A DNA stretch of 64,000 bases, taken from positions 1,769,954 to 1,833,953 of the forward strand of contig NZ_CP065691.1 in NCBI RefSeq assembly GCF_016027715.1, given 5' to 3'. Under the pieces are notes generated by a model. The model searched no databases, was not told the DNA's origin, and worked only from the letters and a program-made list of their open reading frames with translations. Positions within the stretch are counted from its first letter, which is position 1. Each line of letters opens with the position of its first letter. The translations under genes were made by a program, and so were the position numbers. Shown here piece by piece: positions 1 to 9,803 of this stretch. Source of the DNA: Lactococcus garvieae (GTDB lineage Bacteria; Bacillota; Bacilli; Lactobacillales; Streptococcaceae).

Positions 1-641
1 TTTTATCTGACAAGAAGAATCTTAAAGCAGTTGCGACAGACTCACATCGCATGAGCCAACGTCTTCTTGTTCTGGAAAATGAAGGTTCTGATTTTGATGT
101 AGTATTACCAAGTAAATCAATTCAAAGTTTTAAAAATGTATTTACCAACGATGAAGAAGATCTTGACATCTTGCTTGCCAATAATCAAATTCTCTTTCGC
201 AATGAGCGCGTGAGCTACTATAGTCGTTTAATTGAAGGCACTTATCCTGATACAAATCGATTGATTCCAAATGAAGAGGATTATAGCTTGAATTTGGTTT
301 TTGATGTTGCAGCTTTACGTCGTACGATGGAACGTGCACGTCTTTTATCTAATGCAACTGCAAATGGTACAGTTAAACTTACAGTATCAGGAGATTCAGT
401 CATAACTACTGCTAACTCTCCTGAAGTTGGTAGTGTACATGAAGAGTTGACAACTATTGAAAAAACTGGTGAAGATTTAGCTATCAGTTTTAACCCTCAA
501 TATTTGATTGATGCGCTTCGTGTAATCAAGGAAGCTGAAGTTCGTATTCGATTTATTTCAAATGTTCGTCCTTTCACTCTTCTTCCTAAAAATGATACAG
601 ATAGTTTTGTCCAACTTATCACACCTGTTAGAACAAACTAA
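1..641 (+). CDS. dnaN: DNA polymerase III sliding clamp, beta subunit (C-terminal part)
   Basis: The reading frame is open from the window edge (first full codon at position 3) to the TAA at 639-641, so the start lies outside the window. About 212 residues are visible, covering the middle and C-terminal clamp domains. The sequence runs through the typical AVATDSHRM segment and ends in the family's C-terminal motif, here [21 protein letters not shown]. DnaN is the ring-shaped processivity clamp that tethers replicative polymerase to DNA. It is followed by rexB, the known lactococcal order next to dnaA and oriC, so the window starts roughly 2-3 kb from the origin (inference). Confidence 0.95.
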   Translation, partial: LSDKKNLKAVATDSHRMSQRLLVLENEGSDFDVVLPSKSIQSFKNVFTNDEEDLDILLANNQILFRNERVSYYSRLIEGTYPDTNRLIPNEEDYSLNLVFDVAALRRTMERARLLSNATANGTVKLTVSGDSVITTANSPEVGSVHEELTTIEKTGEDLAISFNPQYLIDALRVIKEAEVRIRFISNVRPFTLLPKNDTDSFVQLITPVRTN

Positions 642-651
642 AAAATGTTAG

Positions 652-684
652 AATAGACTTAACGAAAGTGAGGTCTATTTTTTT
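652..684 (+). terminator. Hairpin plus T-run between dnaN and rexB, containing the rexB ribosome binding site
   Basis: AATAGACTT (652-660) pairs with AGGTCTATT (671-679), with one G-U pair, and a run of T follows up to 684. It looks like an intrinsic terminator for dnaN. The 3' half of the loop and the second arm contain AGTGAGG (668-674), the only good ribosome binding site for the rexB ATG at 685, so the same hairpin could mask rexB translation. Confidence 0.65.
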
Positions 685-3600
685 ATGGAAATCATTTATA
701 CTGAAATCACACAGGATTTAACAGCCTTCCTTCTTGAACGAGCTAAAACTGCTCTAAAAACAGGAAAAAAAGTATATTATATTGTTCCTTCTTCAATGTC
801 TTTTGAAAAAGAAAAAGATATCTTAGAGCGAATTAATTCAGGGAAAGATACAGCAGTTTTTGATTTGTATGTGACGCGTTTTAAACAGCTTCCATACTAT
901 TTTGACCGCAAAGATGGAGCTAGCGAGGAAAAAATTGAGCTCAGTCAGTCAGGACTAAGTATGCTTTTCCGGAAAGTTTTAAAGTCTTTTTCTAAAGAAG
1001 AACTTCCCCTTTACCATAATTTACAAAATTCGTCAGCTTTTCTAGAAATGCTGGTAAATTTGCGTGCAGAACTACTCACGGCAAATTTAACTTTTTCTGA
1101 TTTACCTGTTAGCCCTAAAAATGAAGAATTGTCTTCGATTTTGGAGCGCTTTGAAGAAGAACTGAATGCTTCTTATGCCAATTTTTCAGAATTTCAAGCT
1201 TTTATTCAAAATATAATAGAGGGTAAATTTACCTCGGGATTTCGCGATGCGGTCTTTATTATTGATGGTTATACTCGTTTTACGGCGCAGGAAGAAAACT
1301 TCATTGGTATTCTTCAACAGCAAGCTTCCGAAGTAATAATTGGCACTTATGCCACAGAAACAGATTACAAGTTGACAGATTTTTCTCTTTCCGTTTACAG
1401 GGACGCTTTAGAAATGATTGAGCGTTTCCGAAATAAATTTTCAGCTAAAGTAAAATCTGTTCGAGAGACAATTGCGCCTACGGTTTATCAAAAGATAACT
1501 AATTTGATTGAGATAGAAACGAATTTTCTTCGTGAAAAAGAGACTATTGAATTTAGGAATCAAGACAGAGAACATTTTGAAATCTGGGAAGCAGAAAATC
1601 AAATCGCTGAAATCGAAGCTGTTGCTAAAGATATTCGTCAGAAAATAGTAAGAGGTGCATCATTTAAAGAGTTTACTGTTTTAGTAGGGGATGTTAGTGC
1701 ATATGCTATCCCTGTTCAAGAAACTTTTGACTTGTATGACATACCTTTCTTTTATGCTCAAGAAGAGTCAATGAGTCAACATCCCTTAATTATTCTTTTA
1801 GAAAGTCTTTACGCAATTAAAAAGAATAATTATCGAACCAATGATGTCGTTAACTTGCTTAAAAGTAAAGTTTACACCAGTGTAAACTTTAATCAAGACT
1901 CACTTGACTACTTTGAATATTATGTCAATAAATATAAAATACGAGGCAGAAAAAGTTTTGCCACTTCTTTTGATGAAAGTGAATTTTTAGAGTTAGAACA
2001 AATTGAAAAATTAAGAGAAGAAATCCTTGGTGAAAAATCCGCCTTACAAATATTTTTGAAAGGAAGCACAGAAAAAACGGGAAGTGCTTGGATTGAAGCC
2101 TTTCAACAATTTATCCAGGATGGAAATATTTTAGAAAATATTAATCTACTCTATAATCAAGCAGATTATGAAAATAATCATGTCTTGGCTGATAAATATG
2201 AACAAGTTTGGAAACTGCTTTTATCTAATTTGAGAGAGTTTCAAGCTATTTTTGCTGATCAAAAGATGAAGGTTTTAGAATTTTTAGATTTAATTTTAGC
2301 TGGATTAAAGAATGCTAAATACCGTCAGATACCAGCAAATGTTGATGTGGTAAATATTAAAGATTATGAACTTGTTGAGGCGAGAACTAATAAATATATC
2401 TATGCTATTGGTTTAACTTTGGCTAACTTTCCTAAAGTAAAGAAAAATTCTAGTTTATTGTCAGATGAGGAACGGGCAGCTATTAATGAAAATGTATCGC
2501 ATGAGGATTTTCGTTTTATTGAACAGATGAACGTCACAAATTACAGTAAAAACACATTTACAAGTTTATCTTTAATGAATGCTGCAACCGAAAAATTAGT
2601 TCTTTCTACTCCACAAATTTATGCCAACATACAGGATGATATCTCACCACTACTTCAGCTTTTTATAAATCACACCAAAGCAGGAGAAAGTATTAAACGT
2701 GAAGTATCTTCTGTTAACCTAGCAGAAACTGTTGAGCATATCGGTAACAAGCGTTCCTTAATTTCAAATATAGGTAAAATAGAACATATACTTGCTCAAA
2801 CGGATACTGAAACCGAAAATGACAAGCGTGCCTTTTGGTCTAGTTTATTTAGAATACTTACGAAAGAAAATCAAGAGTTTCAAAAGCTTATTCTTAATCT
2901 GGATCAAGACATTACCCCCGTTCCTTTAGCACCAGAAACTGTAAAAGAAGTTTACAGTGACGAAATTTATGCTTCAGTAAGTAGTTTTGAACGTTTTTAT
3001 AATTGTGAATATCAATATTTTTTAGAAAAAACTTTAGGTCTAGAAAGTTTTGAAAATATTGATTTGAATTCGAAAGTTGTTGGAAACTTCTTTCATGAAG
3101 TCTTTGAAAAGCTTTTAGTAAGACCGAACTTGAACAGTGAAAACTTCGACTTACAGTTAGAAAGTATTTTACACGAAGTTGACAGTGAGTATGAACGATA
3201 TTTCACTCAAGATGCTACTTCGCAATTTACATGGGCAAATCTCGGCGAAATTGTAAAACAAACTTCTGTCATTTTGAAAAAAGGTTTAGAAAATAATCAA
3301 ATTAAAACTTTAGCCACGGAAAGTGCTTTTGGCTTTCCTCAAAGCGAGCTGGGTAGTTTTAATATAGACCAAATTAATCTACGAGGTCGTATTGACCGTA
3401 TTGATCAATTTTTTGAAGACAGTATTGGTGCCATTGATTATAAATCGAGTCAGCACAAGTTTGATTTATCTTCAGCTTATGATGGCACGAATTTACAGTT
3501 TCTAACATACCTCGATGTTTTAAAACAGATGAATGCAGATCAAAAACTGTGGGGAGCTTTATATTTACATCTAAAAAATGAGGCAATTAACCTTTCGGAT

Positions 3601-4005
3601 GTTGATTATTTGGGTGAAATTTCTGCTTTAATTGCTAAAAATATGCGATATGAAGGCCTTATTTTAGAGGAATATAAGGATAAAGTAAGCAAGGACATTG
3701 ATTTTGTAAATATTAATCGAAATAACGTCTATAATCAGGAAGAGTTTGAAAGTTTAATAAAACTTAATGAAGAACATTATGTTCACGCAGGTCAGCGAAT
3801 TCGTGAGGGAGAGATAGCTATCAATCCAGTCATGACTAAAGAAGGTATTGATAAGTCTGGAAATGTGCATGGTTGCAGATACTGTCCCTTGAAATCAATT
3901 TGTCGCTTTGAAGCCAATAGACATATGAGTGACGCACGTGAAATAGGTAAGAAAGATCGCAAAGAAATTCTTGAAGAATTGAAGGGAGGGGAAGCAAATG
4001 ACTGA
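685..4005 (+). CDS. rexB: ATP-dependent exonuclease subunit RexB (AddB-type)
   Basis: A 1106-residue subunit of the RexAB (AddAB-type) helicase-nuclease that processes DNA double-strand ends for recombination. The C-terminal RecB-like nuclease motif is seen as AIDYKSS, with D918 and K920. Four cysteines fit the AddB iron-sulfur staple: C774 (FYNCEYQYF) and C1064, C1067, C1073 (GCRYCPLKSIC). ATG at 685 follows AGTGAGG with ten bases spacing. The gene overlaps rexA by 8 bp, so the two subunits are probably translated together. In L. lactis the enzyme recognises the Chi site GCGCGTG (established); that heptamer appears several times in this window. Confidence 0.95.
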   Translation: MEIIYTEITQDLTAFLLERAKTALKTGKKVYYIVPSSMSFEKEKDILERINSGKDTAVFDLYVTRFKQLPYYFDRKDGASEEKIELSQSGLSMLFRKVLKSFSKEELPLYHNLQNSSAFLEMLVNLRAELLTANLTFSDLPVSPKNEELSSILERFEEELNASYANFSEFQAFIQNIIEGKFTSGFRDAVFIIDGYTRFTAQEENFIGILQQQASEVIIGTYATETDYKLTDFSLSVYRDALEMIERFRNKFSAKVKSVRETIAPTVYQKITNLIEIETNFLREKETIEFRNQDREHFEIWEAENQIAEIEAVAKDIRQKIVRGASFKEFTVLVGDVSAYAIPVQETFDLYDIPFFYAQEESMSQHPLIILLESLYAIKKNNYRTNDVVNLLKSKVYTSVNFNQDSLDYFEYYVNKYKIRGRKSFATSFDESEFLELEQIEKLREEILGEKSALQIFLKGSTEKTGSAWIEAFQQFIQDGNILENINLLYNQADYENNHVLADKYEQVWKLLLSNLREFQAIFADQKMKVLEFLDLILAGLKNAKYRQIPANVDVVNIKDYELVEARTNKYIYAIGLTLANFPKVKKNSSLLSDEERAAINENVSHEDFRFIEQMNVTNYSKNTFTSLSLMNAATEKLVLSTPQIYANIQDDISPLLQLFINHTKAGESIKREVSSVNLAETVEHIGNKRSLISNIGKIEHILAQTDTETENDKRAFWSSLFRILTKENQEFQKLILNLDQDITPVPLAPETVKEVYSDEIYASVSSFERFYNCEYQYFLEKTLGLESFENIDLNSKVVGNFFHEVFEKLLVRPNLNSENFDLQLESILHEVDSEYERYFTQDATSQFTWANLGEIVKQTSVILKKGLENNQIKTLATESAFGFPQSELGSFNIDQINLRGRIDRIDQFFEDSIGAIDYKSSQHKFDLSSAYDGTNLQFLTYLDVLKQMNADQKLWGALYLHLKNEAINLSDVDYLGEISALIAKNMRYEGLILEEYKDKVSKDIDFVNINRNNVYNQEEFESLIKLNEEHYVHAGQRIREGEIAINPVMTKEGIDKSGNVHGCRYCPLKSICRFEANRHMSDAREIGKKDRKEILEELKGGEAND

Positions 4006-7000
4006 TGTGAAATTGACACCAGAACAGGAAGAAGCAATACATAGCCAAGGACATAATATATTAGTCTCTGCCAGTGCGGGTTCAGGAAAAACCTTTGTCA
4101 TGGCTAATCGTATCGTTGAAAAGATAAAAAATGGTATTGATATTGAAAGCTTATTTATTTCTACCTTCACCAAAAAAGCTGCAGCAGAACTGCGCATGCG
4201 CTTGGAAAAAGATTTGAAACAAGCAAGTCAACTGTCTCAGGATACACTTGAAAATCAACGAATAAAACTTGCACTACAAAATTTGCCCAATGCAGATGTT
4301 GGAACAATGGACAGCTTTACACAAAAGCTATTACGTACGCACTTTAATCGTGTAGATGTAGATCCTAATTTTCGAATCTTAGCTGATCAGACAGAAAGTG
4401 ATCTTATAAAACAAGAAGTATTTGAAGATCTTGTAGAACAGTATTTTTCTGAGAACGATGTTATTGATACCGCAGCTAAAATAGATAAAATATCTTTTGA
4501 AAAGCTAGTCAAAAATTTCTCCAAAGATAGAAATATCAAAGGTTTTCAAAATGTAGTTTACACTATATACAGCTTTGCATCAGCCACAGAAAATCCAGAA
4601 AAGTGGTTAGAAAATGACTTCCTCAAAGGGTTTGATTTATATCAAAAGTTTGCAGATTTACCAGATAACTTTGCAAATAATATTAGATATAAAATGGAAG
4701 ATTTTATTCTAGCTTTGCAAAGGTCCATCGATGAGAAAAATTTAACAGCTAAAACATTAGAGAAAGCACAGATTGTCCTTGATAATCAAGAATATTTATT
4801 TGAGAGTTTGGATAAGCAAGATTATGGACAGTTTACGGAGCTCTTTCGATCTCTTGATTTTTCGCGTTGGTCGCTTAAAAAAGATGAAATTTTAGCAGAA
4901 ATATTCAAAACAGTAATAGGAACTAAGACAGATCCGGGTTTAGTCCGTGATTTTCTTGAAAAAGTTAAACATTTACCGACGATTGAAAAATATCAGCCTG
5001 AAGCAAAAATTATGGCTGAAAATCTTCAAAAATTTGTTCTTTATTTTTATAAAATTTACCTTGAGAGAAAACGTTCGGAAAATGCTTTTGAATATTCGGA
5101 TATTGCTCACTTTGCGATTCAAATACTAGAAGAAAATTCAGATATTTCAAAAGCCTATCGTGAGAAATATAGTGAAATAATGATTGATGAATATCAAGAT
5201 ACAAGCCATGTTCAAGAAGCGATGTTACGTTTACTTAGTAAAAATGGTGATGGAACAAATAATCTTTTTATGGTCGGTGATATAAAGCAATCTATCTACG
5301 GCTTCCGTCTAGCTGACCCTCGTCTTTTTCTTAAAAAATATCATTATTACGCCCAAGAGAACAATCCCAACCAACTTATTCGTTTGAAAGAAAATTTTCG
5401 ATCTCGTGGGGAGGTCTTAGATTTTACGAATGAAGTATTTAAACATTTGATGAATGAAGATATTGGTGAGATGGTGTATGGTAAAGAGGAGGAGTTGGTT
5501 CAAGGAAATATTGTAGATTATCCTGAACATGCTGACGCCAATTTTTACCCTGAACTTCTTCTGTATGAGGAAGATTCATCTGAAGATGATACGGAGCAAA
5601 TTAGTGATGGTGAAATTAAAATTGTTGCCCAAAAAATCAAAGATTTAATAACCTCAGATGAAAATTTAGAGTATAAAGATATTGCCTTACTAGTGCGATC
5701 AAAATCTCAAAATAATAAAATAGAAGATATTCTTAAAGCTTATGATATTCCAGTTGTACTCGATGAAGGGCGCGTTGACTTTTTAAAATCACTTGAAGTA
5801 ATTTTAATTTTGGATGTTTTACGTGCTATTGATAATCCTCTCTATGATATTTCACTTGTAGCCACCTTGCGCTCACCAATGTTTAGATTTACAGAAGATG
5901 AGCTGACAAGGATTAGTCTAAGTGCAGGTTCTGATACACGCTTTTGGAAAAAATTACAAATAACAGATGGTGAATTAATCACTCCCCAACTTAAAGATAA
6001 AATTTCTTCATTCTTAGACAAGTTTACAGCATGGCGTAAACTTGTAAACGAAATTTCTATACATGAATTGCTCTGGAAAATTTATACAGAAACATATTAC
6101 ATGGATTATGTAGGGGCTCTTCCTAATGGAGAAATGCGACAAGCCAATCTCCAAGCCCTATCCATCCGCGCTGAATCTTATGAAAGTTCTGGCTATAAGG
6201 GATTATTTAAATTCATAAAAATGATTGATAAATTTATGGAGCAAAATAATGATCTTGCCTCTGTAAATATCAAACTCCCTCAAAATGCTGTGAGAGTGAT
6301 GACTTTTCACAAGTCAAAAGGTTTAGAGTTTGATGTTGTTTTCTTAATGAATTTACAAACCAAATTCAATCAGAAAGATTTGAGAGAGTCTGTGATACTT
6401 ACGCGGGAAAATGGTTTAGGGATGAAATACACGGCAGATTTGAAAAATGAAGCAGCTGTTGAGACAGACTTTCCTTATGCCTTGGTCAAAATGGATACTC
6501 TTCCCTATATTGTCAATAAAGATTTAAAACGTAATGCTACTTTATCTGAAGAAATGCGTGTCCTTTATGTAGCCTTTACGCGTGCTAAGAAAAAACTTTA
6601 CATGGTGGGTAAAGTTAAGAAAAAAGAGTTAGAAAAATATGCGAGTATCAAACTAGAAAATGGTATCCTTCCCGATAAATATCGACAGGCAGCAACGGGA
6701 TACCAACATTGGCTTTTAGCTCTTCATACTGCTCATTCATTGCCTATGGAGGTAAAACTAAGTAATTTTGCTGATTTACAAGATATTGATAAAAAGTTTA
6801 CAGCACATCTGGATTTCAAAAAATTAGCAGATGAATCGAAAAAATTTGATAAAATAATGGATAACTTGGATGATGTCAAAGAGGCACGTCGAATCATGAA
6901 TTATCAGTATCCTAAAGTTGCTGCTACAGAGTTGTCTAGCATCCAGACTCCTAGTCAAGTCAAAAAAAGAAGCTATGAAAAACAATTAGAATTGGGTAAT

Positions 7001-7561
7001 GTTTTACCTTCCAGTGAACATGTACGTGTTAAAAAATTAGAATTATTTGATTTTGCCAAACCAAAAATTACTGCCGCAGAGATTGGTTCAGCTATACATA
7101 GCTTTATGCAACTTTCAGATTTTTCTCACCCTAATTTATTAGATTTCCAACAAACTCTGGATCAGATGAATCTTAGTGAGGAATTAAAGAACAAAATTGA
7201 TTTACCAAAAATATTGACTCTGTTTGATACCGATTTTGGTAAATTATTGATGGATAATGTTGATAAAACCACTAAAGAGGCACCTTTTTCAATGCTAAGG
7301 ACTGATGAAATAGCTCAGGAACAGTATATTGTACGTGGGATATGTGATGGGTTTATCAGATTTGAAGATAAAATTGTTCTGTTTGACTATAAGACAGATC
7401 GCTTCCGTAGTTTGAGTCAAATTGCTGAAATAAAAAGCACTTATGAAGTGCAAATGGAGCTCTATGCAGAGGCATTGAGAAAAGCTTATGGTGTCAACCA
7501 AATTGAAAAGTATTTAATTTTATTAGGGGGGCCAGAAAGGGTTATTATAGAAAGGATTTAG
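3998..7561 (+). CDS. rexA: ATP-dependent helicase/nuclease subunit RexA (AddA-type)
   Basis: A 1187-residue UvrD-like helicase and RecB-family nuclease, partner of RexB. The Walker A motif is ASAGSGKT (K31). Further helicase motifs in order are DEYQDTSHVQ, GDIKQSIYGFR, VMTFHKSKGLEFDVVF and LYVAFTRAKKKLY. The C-terminal nuclease motif FDYKTDR has D1130 and K1132. Length and domain order match full-length AddA/RexA. GGGAGGGG lies just upstream of the ATG inside the end of rexB. The downstream DUF951 gene starts one base after the stop, so it belongs to the same transcript. Confidence 0.95.
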   Translation: MTDVKLTPEQEEAIHSQGHNILVSASAGSGKTFVMANRIVEKIKNGIDIESLFISTFTKKAAAELRMRLEKDLKQASQLSQDTLENQRIKLALQNLPNADVGTMDSFTQKLLRTHFNRVDVDPNFRILADQTESDLIKQEVFEDLVEQYFSENDVIDTAAKIDKISFEKLVKNFSKDRNIKGFQNVVYTIYSFASATENPEKWLENDFLKGFDLYQKFADLPDNFANNIRYKMEDFILALQRSIDEKNLTAKTLEKAQIVLDNQEYLFESLDKQDYGQFTELFRSLDFSRWSLKKDEILAEIFKTVIGTKTDPGLVRDFLEKVKHLPTIEKYQPEAKIMAENLQKFVLYFYKIYLERKRSENAFEYSDIAHFAIQILEENSDISKAYREKYSEIMIDEYQDTSHVQEAMLRLLSKNGDGTNNLFMVGDIKQSIYGFRLADPRLFLKKYHYYAQENNPNQLIRLKENFRSRGEVLDFTNEVFKHLMNEDIGEMVYGKEEELVQGNIVDYPEHADANFYPELLLYEEDSSEDDTEQISDGEIKIVAQKIKDLITSDENLEYKDIALLVRSKSQNNKIEDILKAYDIPVVLDEGRVDFLKSLEVILILDVLRAIDNPLYDISLVATLRSPMFRFTEDELTRISLSAGSDTRFWKKLQITDGELITPQLKDKISSFLDKFTAWRKLVNEISIHELLWKIYTETYYMDYVGALPNGEMRQANLQALSIRAESYESSGYKGLFKFIKMIDKFMEQNNDLASVNIKLPQNAVRVMTFHKSKGLEFDVVFLMNLQTKFNQKDLRESVILTRENGLGMKYTADLKNEAAVETDFPYALVKMDTLPYIVNKDLKRNATLSEEMRVLYVAFTRAKKKLYMVGKVKKKELEKYASIKLENGILPDKYRQAATGYQHWLLALHTAHSLPMEVKLSNFADLQDIDKKFTAHLDFKKLADESKKFDKIMDNLDDVKEARRIMNYQYPKVAATELSSIQTPSQVKKRSYEKQLELGNVLPSSEHVRVKKLELFDFAKPKITAAEIGSAIHSFMQLSDFSHPNLLDFQQTLDQMNLSEELKNKIDLPKILTLFDTDFGKLLMDNVDKTTKEAPFSMLRTDEIAQEQYIVRGICDGFIRFEDKIVLFDYKTDRFRSLSQIAEIKSTYEVQMELYAEALRKAYGVNQIEKYLILLGGPERVIIERI

Positions 7562-7562
7562 G

Positions 7563-7766
7563 ATGATAAACTATGATTTAGGGTCAGTTGTTGAGATGAA
7601 AAAACCTCATGCATGTATAATTAAATCAACAGGTAAGAAGGCCAACAGCTGGGAAATTGTCCGTATGGGAGCAGACATAAAAATACGTTGTACAAATTGT
7701 GATCATATTGTGATGATGAACCGTAATGACTTTAATAAAAAAATAAAAAAAGTGCTGACAAAGTAG
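7563..7766 (+). CDS. DUF951 small protein
   Basis: A 67-residue protein of the DUF951 family, recognisable by GSVVEMKKPHAC near the start, NSWEIVRMGADIKIRCTNC in the middle and a basic C-terminus. Cysteines in HAC and CTNC could bind a metal (inference). Family members often sit close to ychF or replication genes in Firmicutes; their function is unknown to me. It begins one base after the rexA stop and probably depends on rexA translation because its own ribosome site (GGATTTAGG) is weak. The last codons and stop lie inside the terminator hairpin that follows. Confidence 0.8.
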   Translation: MINYDLGSVVEMKKPHACIIKSTGKKANSWEIVRMGADIKIRCTNCDHIVMMNRNDFNKKIKKVLTK

Positions 7767-7780
7767 TCAGCACTTTTTTT
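7751..7780 (+). terminator. Strong intrinsic terminator of the rexBA operon
   Basis: AGTGCTGAC (7751-7759) and GTCAGCACT (7766-7774) form a perfect 9-bp stem followed by seven or more T. The DUF951 stop codon TAG (7764-7766) sits at the loop, so the terminator overlaps the coding sequence. Confidence 0.9.
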
Positions 7781-7939
7781 TACTTAATTATAGAGAGAAT
7801 TCTGAAGCTGGAGTGCATTTTGAATGATTGGCATAATTCACCTTTCTACAGAAGTGTTATGAGAATAATTATGTCTAAAAAATATTTGATATCCTAAATA
7901 TATAAGTTTGATGGAAAGAAAAAGAGAGCATTTGCTTTT

Positions 7940-7968
7940 TTGTCTTTTTTAATGATTTAAGGTATAAT
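7940..7968 (+). promoter_or_regulatory. ychF promoter
   Basis: -35 TTGTCT (7940-7945), 17-bp spacer, -10 TATAAT (7963-7968). The ATG of ychF is 38 bases further. The remaining 160 bases upstream, back to the rexBA terminator, show nothing I recognise. Confidence 0.75.
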
Positions 7969-8005
7969 TGGGTGACTATAAAATTTTACGGAGAAATGTA
8001 TAAAT

Positions 8006-9121
8006 ATGGCTTTAACAGCAGGTATCGTCGGCCTTCCCAATGTCGGAAAATCTACTCTTTTTAATGCAATTACAAAAGCTGGAGCGGAAGCAGCAAATTA
8101 TCCTTTCGCAACAATAGAACCTAACGTAGGTATGGTTGAAGTTCCAGATGAACGCTTGACTAAAATTACAGAATTAATTAAACCTAAAAAAACTGTACCC
8201 ACAACTTTTGAATTTACAGATATTGCCGGTATTGTCAAAGGAGCTTCTAAAGGAGAAGGTCTGGGGAATAAATTTTTAGCAAATATTCGTGAAGTTGATG
8301 CGATTGTACACGTCGTTCGTGCATTTGATGATGAAAATGTTATGCGTGAAAATAATCGTGAAGATTCTTTTGTTGACCCTTTAGCGGATATTGAAACAAT
8401 TAACTTGGAGTTAATTCTTGCAGATTTAGAGTCTGTAAATAAACGTTATGCGCGTGTTGAAAAAGTAGCCCGTACAGTTAAAGATAAAGACGCTGTGGCA
8501 GAATTTAATGTTTTATCAAAAATTAAACCCGTTTTGGAAGATGGTAAATCTGCGCGTACTGTAGAGTTTGATGAAGAAGAACAAAAAGTTGTTAAGCAAC
8601 TTTTCTTGTTGACGACTAAACCAGTCTTATATGTTGCAAATGTTGGTGAAGATGAAGTAAGTGCTCCCGATGATATTGAATATGTGAAACAAATTCGTGA
8701 GTTTGCAGCAACGGAAAATGCTGAGGTTGTCGTTATTTCAGCTCGTGCCGAGGAAGAAATCGCTGAACTGGATGATGAAGATAAAGCAGAATTTTTAGAA
8801 GCCCTCGGTTTAGAAGAATCAGGTGTAGATAAATTAACTAAAGCTGCTTACCACCTACTTGGTCTTGCCACTTACTTTACAGCGGGTGAAAAAGAAGTGC
8901 GTGCGTGGACCTTTAAACGTGGCATGAAAGCTCCTCAGCTAGCGGGCGTTATTCATAGTGACTTTGAAAAAGGGTTTATTCGTGCTGTAACAATGTCTTA
9001 CGATGATTTGATGAAATACGGCAGTGAAAAAGCTGTAAAAGAGGCAGGTCGCTTACGCGAAGAAGGTAAAGAATATGTTGGACAAGATGGAGACATCATG
9101 GAATTCCGCTTTAATGTTTAA
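8006..9121 (+). CDS. ychF: Ribosome-binding ATPase YchF (Obg family)
   Basis: A 371-residue cytoplasmic P-loop protein of the OBG/YchF family, which binds ribosomes and prefers ATP over GTP (established for the family). The P-loop is GLPNVGKST (residues 8-16). ADIAGIVKGAS-like switch residues appear as DIAGIVKGASKGEGLG, and the C-terminal TGS-like domain ends with RAVTMSYDDLMKYGS and DGDIMEFRFNV. Length matches the family. ACGGAG at 7988-7993 precedes the ATG. It has its own promoter and a hairpin terminator at 9180-9205. Confidence 0.95.
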   Translation: MALTAGIVGLPNVGKSTLFNAITKAGAEAANYPFATIEPNVGMVEVPDERLTKITELIKPKKTVPTTFEFTDIAGIVKGASKGEGLGNKFLANIREVDAIVHVVRAFDDENVMRENNREDSFVDPLADIETINLELILADLESVNKRYARVEKVARTVKDKDAVAEFNVLSKIKPVLEDGKSARTVEFDEEEQKVVKQLFLLTTKPVLYVANVGEDEVSAPDDIEYVKQIREFAATENAEVVVISARAEEEIAELDDEDKAEFLEALGLEESGVDKLTKAAYHLLGLATYFTAGEKEVRAWTFKRGMKAPQLAGVIHSDFEKGFIRAVTMSYDDLMKYGSEKAVKEAGRLREEGKEYVGQDGDIMEFRFNV

Positions 9122-9177
9122 AAACTTTGTCACAGTATTTAAAATTACAAGCAAAAAACGTTTGCATTAACTAAAAA

Positions 9178-9205
9178 GAGCTGATTTGTAAAAATCAGCC
9201 TTTTG
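9178..9205 (+). terminator. Terminator after ychF
   Basis: GCTGATTT (9180-9187) pairs with AAATCAGC (9192-9199) around a GTAA loop, followed by CTTTTG and further T. It separates ychF from pth. Confidence 0.7.
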
Positions 9206-9230
9206 CTATTTTTTGGAAACAGGAGAAAAG

Positions 9231-9803
9231 ATGACAAAAATGATTGTAGGCCTTGGTAACCCAGGGGATAAATATGAAAAAACAAAACATAACATGGGTT
9301 TTATGGCCCTAGATTTACTTGCACACGAGTATGGTGTAAATTTTAGTATGGAAAAAACTTTCATGGCAGAGGTCGCTTCAACTTTTGTGAACGGTGAGAA
9401 GATTTTTCTTGTAAAGCCTCAAACGTTTATGAATGAGTCAGGACGAGCTATCCAACCTCTGTTAACTTATTACAATATGGATCCTTCAGATTTAACCGTG
9501 ATTGTTGATGATATGGATTCTGCTGTTGGACGAGTACGTTTGCGTTCAAAAGGTTCCTCAGGTGGACAAAGAGGAATTAAATCAACAATTACGCATTTAG
9601 GAACAGAACAATTTAACCGCGTAAAAATCGGCATCGGACGTCCGGAGAATGGCAAGACGGTAGTCGCACATGTTTTATCAAAATTTGACAAGGAAAATTC
9701 AGAAATTGCACAAACAGGTATAAGTAAAGCAGTGGATGCAGTGAAGTATTATGTAGAATCAAGTGATTTTGCTAAAGCAATGAATAAATTTAACGGACAA
9801 TGA
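9231..9803 (+). CDS. pth: Peptidyl-tRNA hydrolase
   Basis: A 190-residue Pth1 enzyme that cleaves peptidyl-tRNA released by stalled ribosomes. Hallmarks are GLGNPG near the start, KHNMGF with the catalytic histidine, FMNESG, and [13 protein letters not shown] followed by [11 protein letters not shown] chose ATG 9231 because AGGAG (9221-9225) precedes it; an upstream TTG at 9213 in frame would place that ribosome site inside the coding sequence. The stop overlaps the mfd start by four bases (ATGA), so pth and mfd are co-translated. Confidence 0.93.
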   Translation: MTKMIVGLGNPGDKYEKTKHNMGFMALDLLAHEYGVNFSMEKTFMAEVASTFVNGEKIFLVKPQTFMNESGRAIQPLLTYYNMDPSDLTVIVDDMDSAVGRVRLRSKGSSGGQRGIKSTITHLGTEQFNRVKIGIGRPENGKTVVAHVLSKFDKENSEIAQTGISKAVDAVKYYVESSDFAKAMNKFNGQ

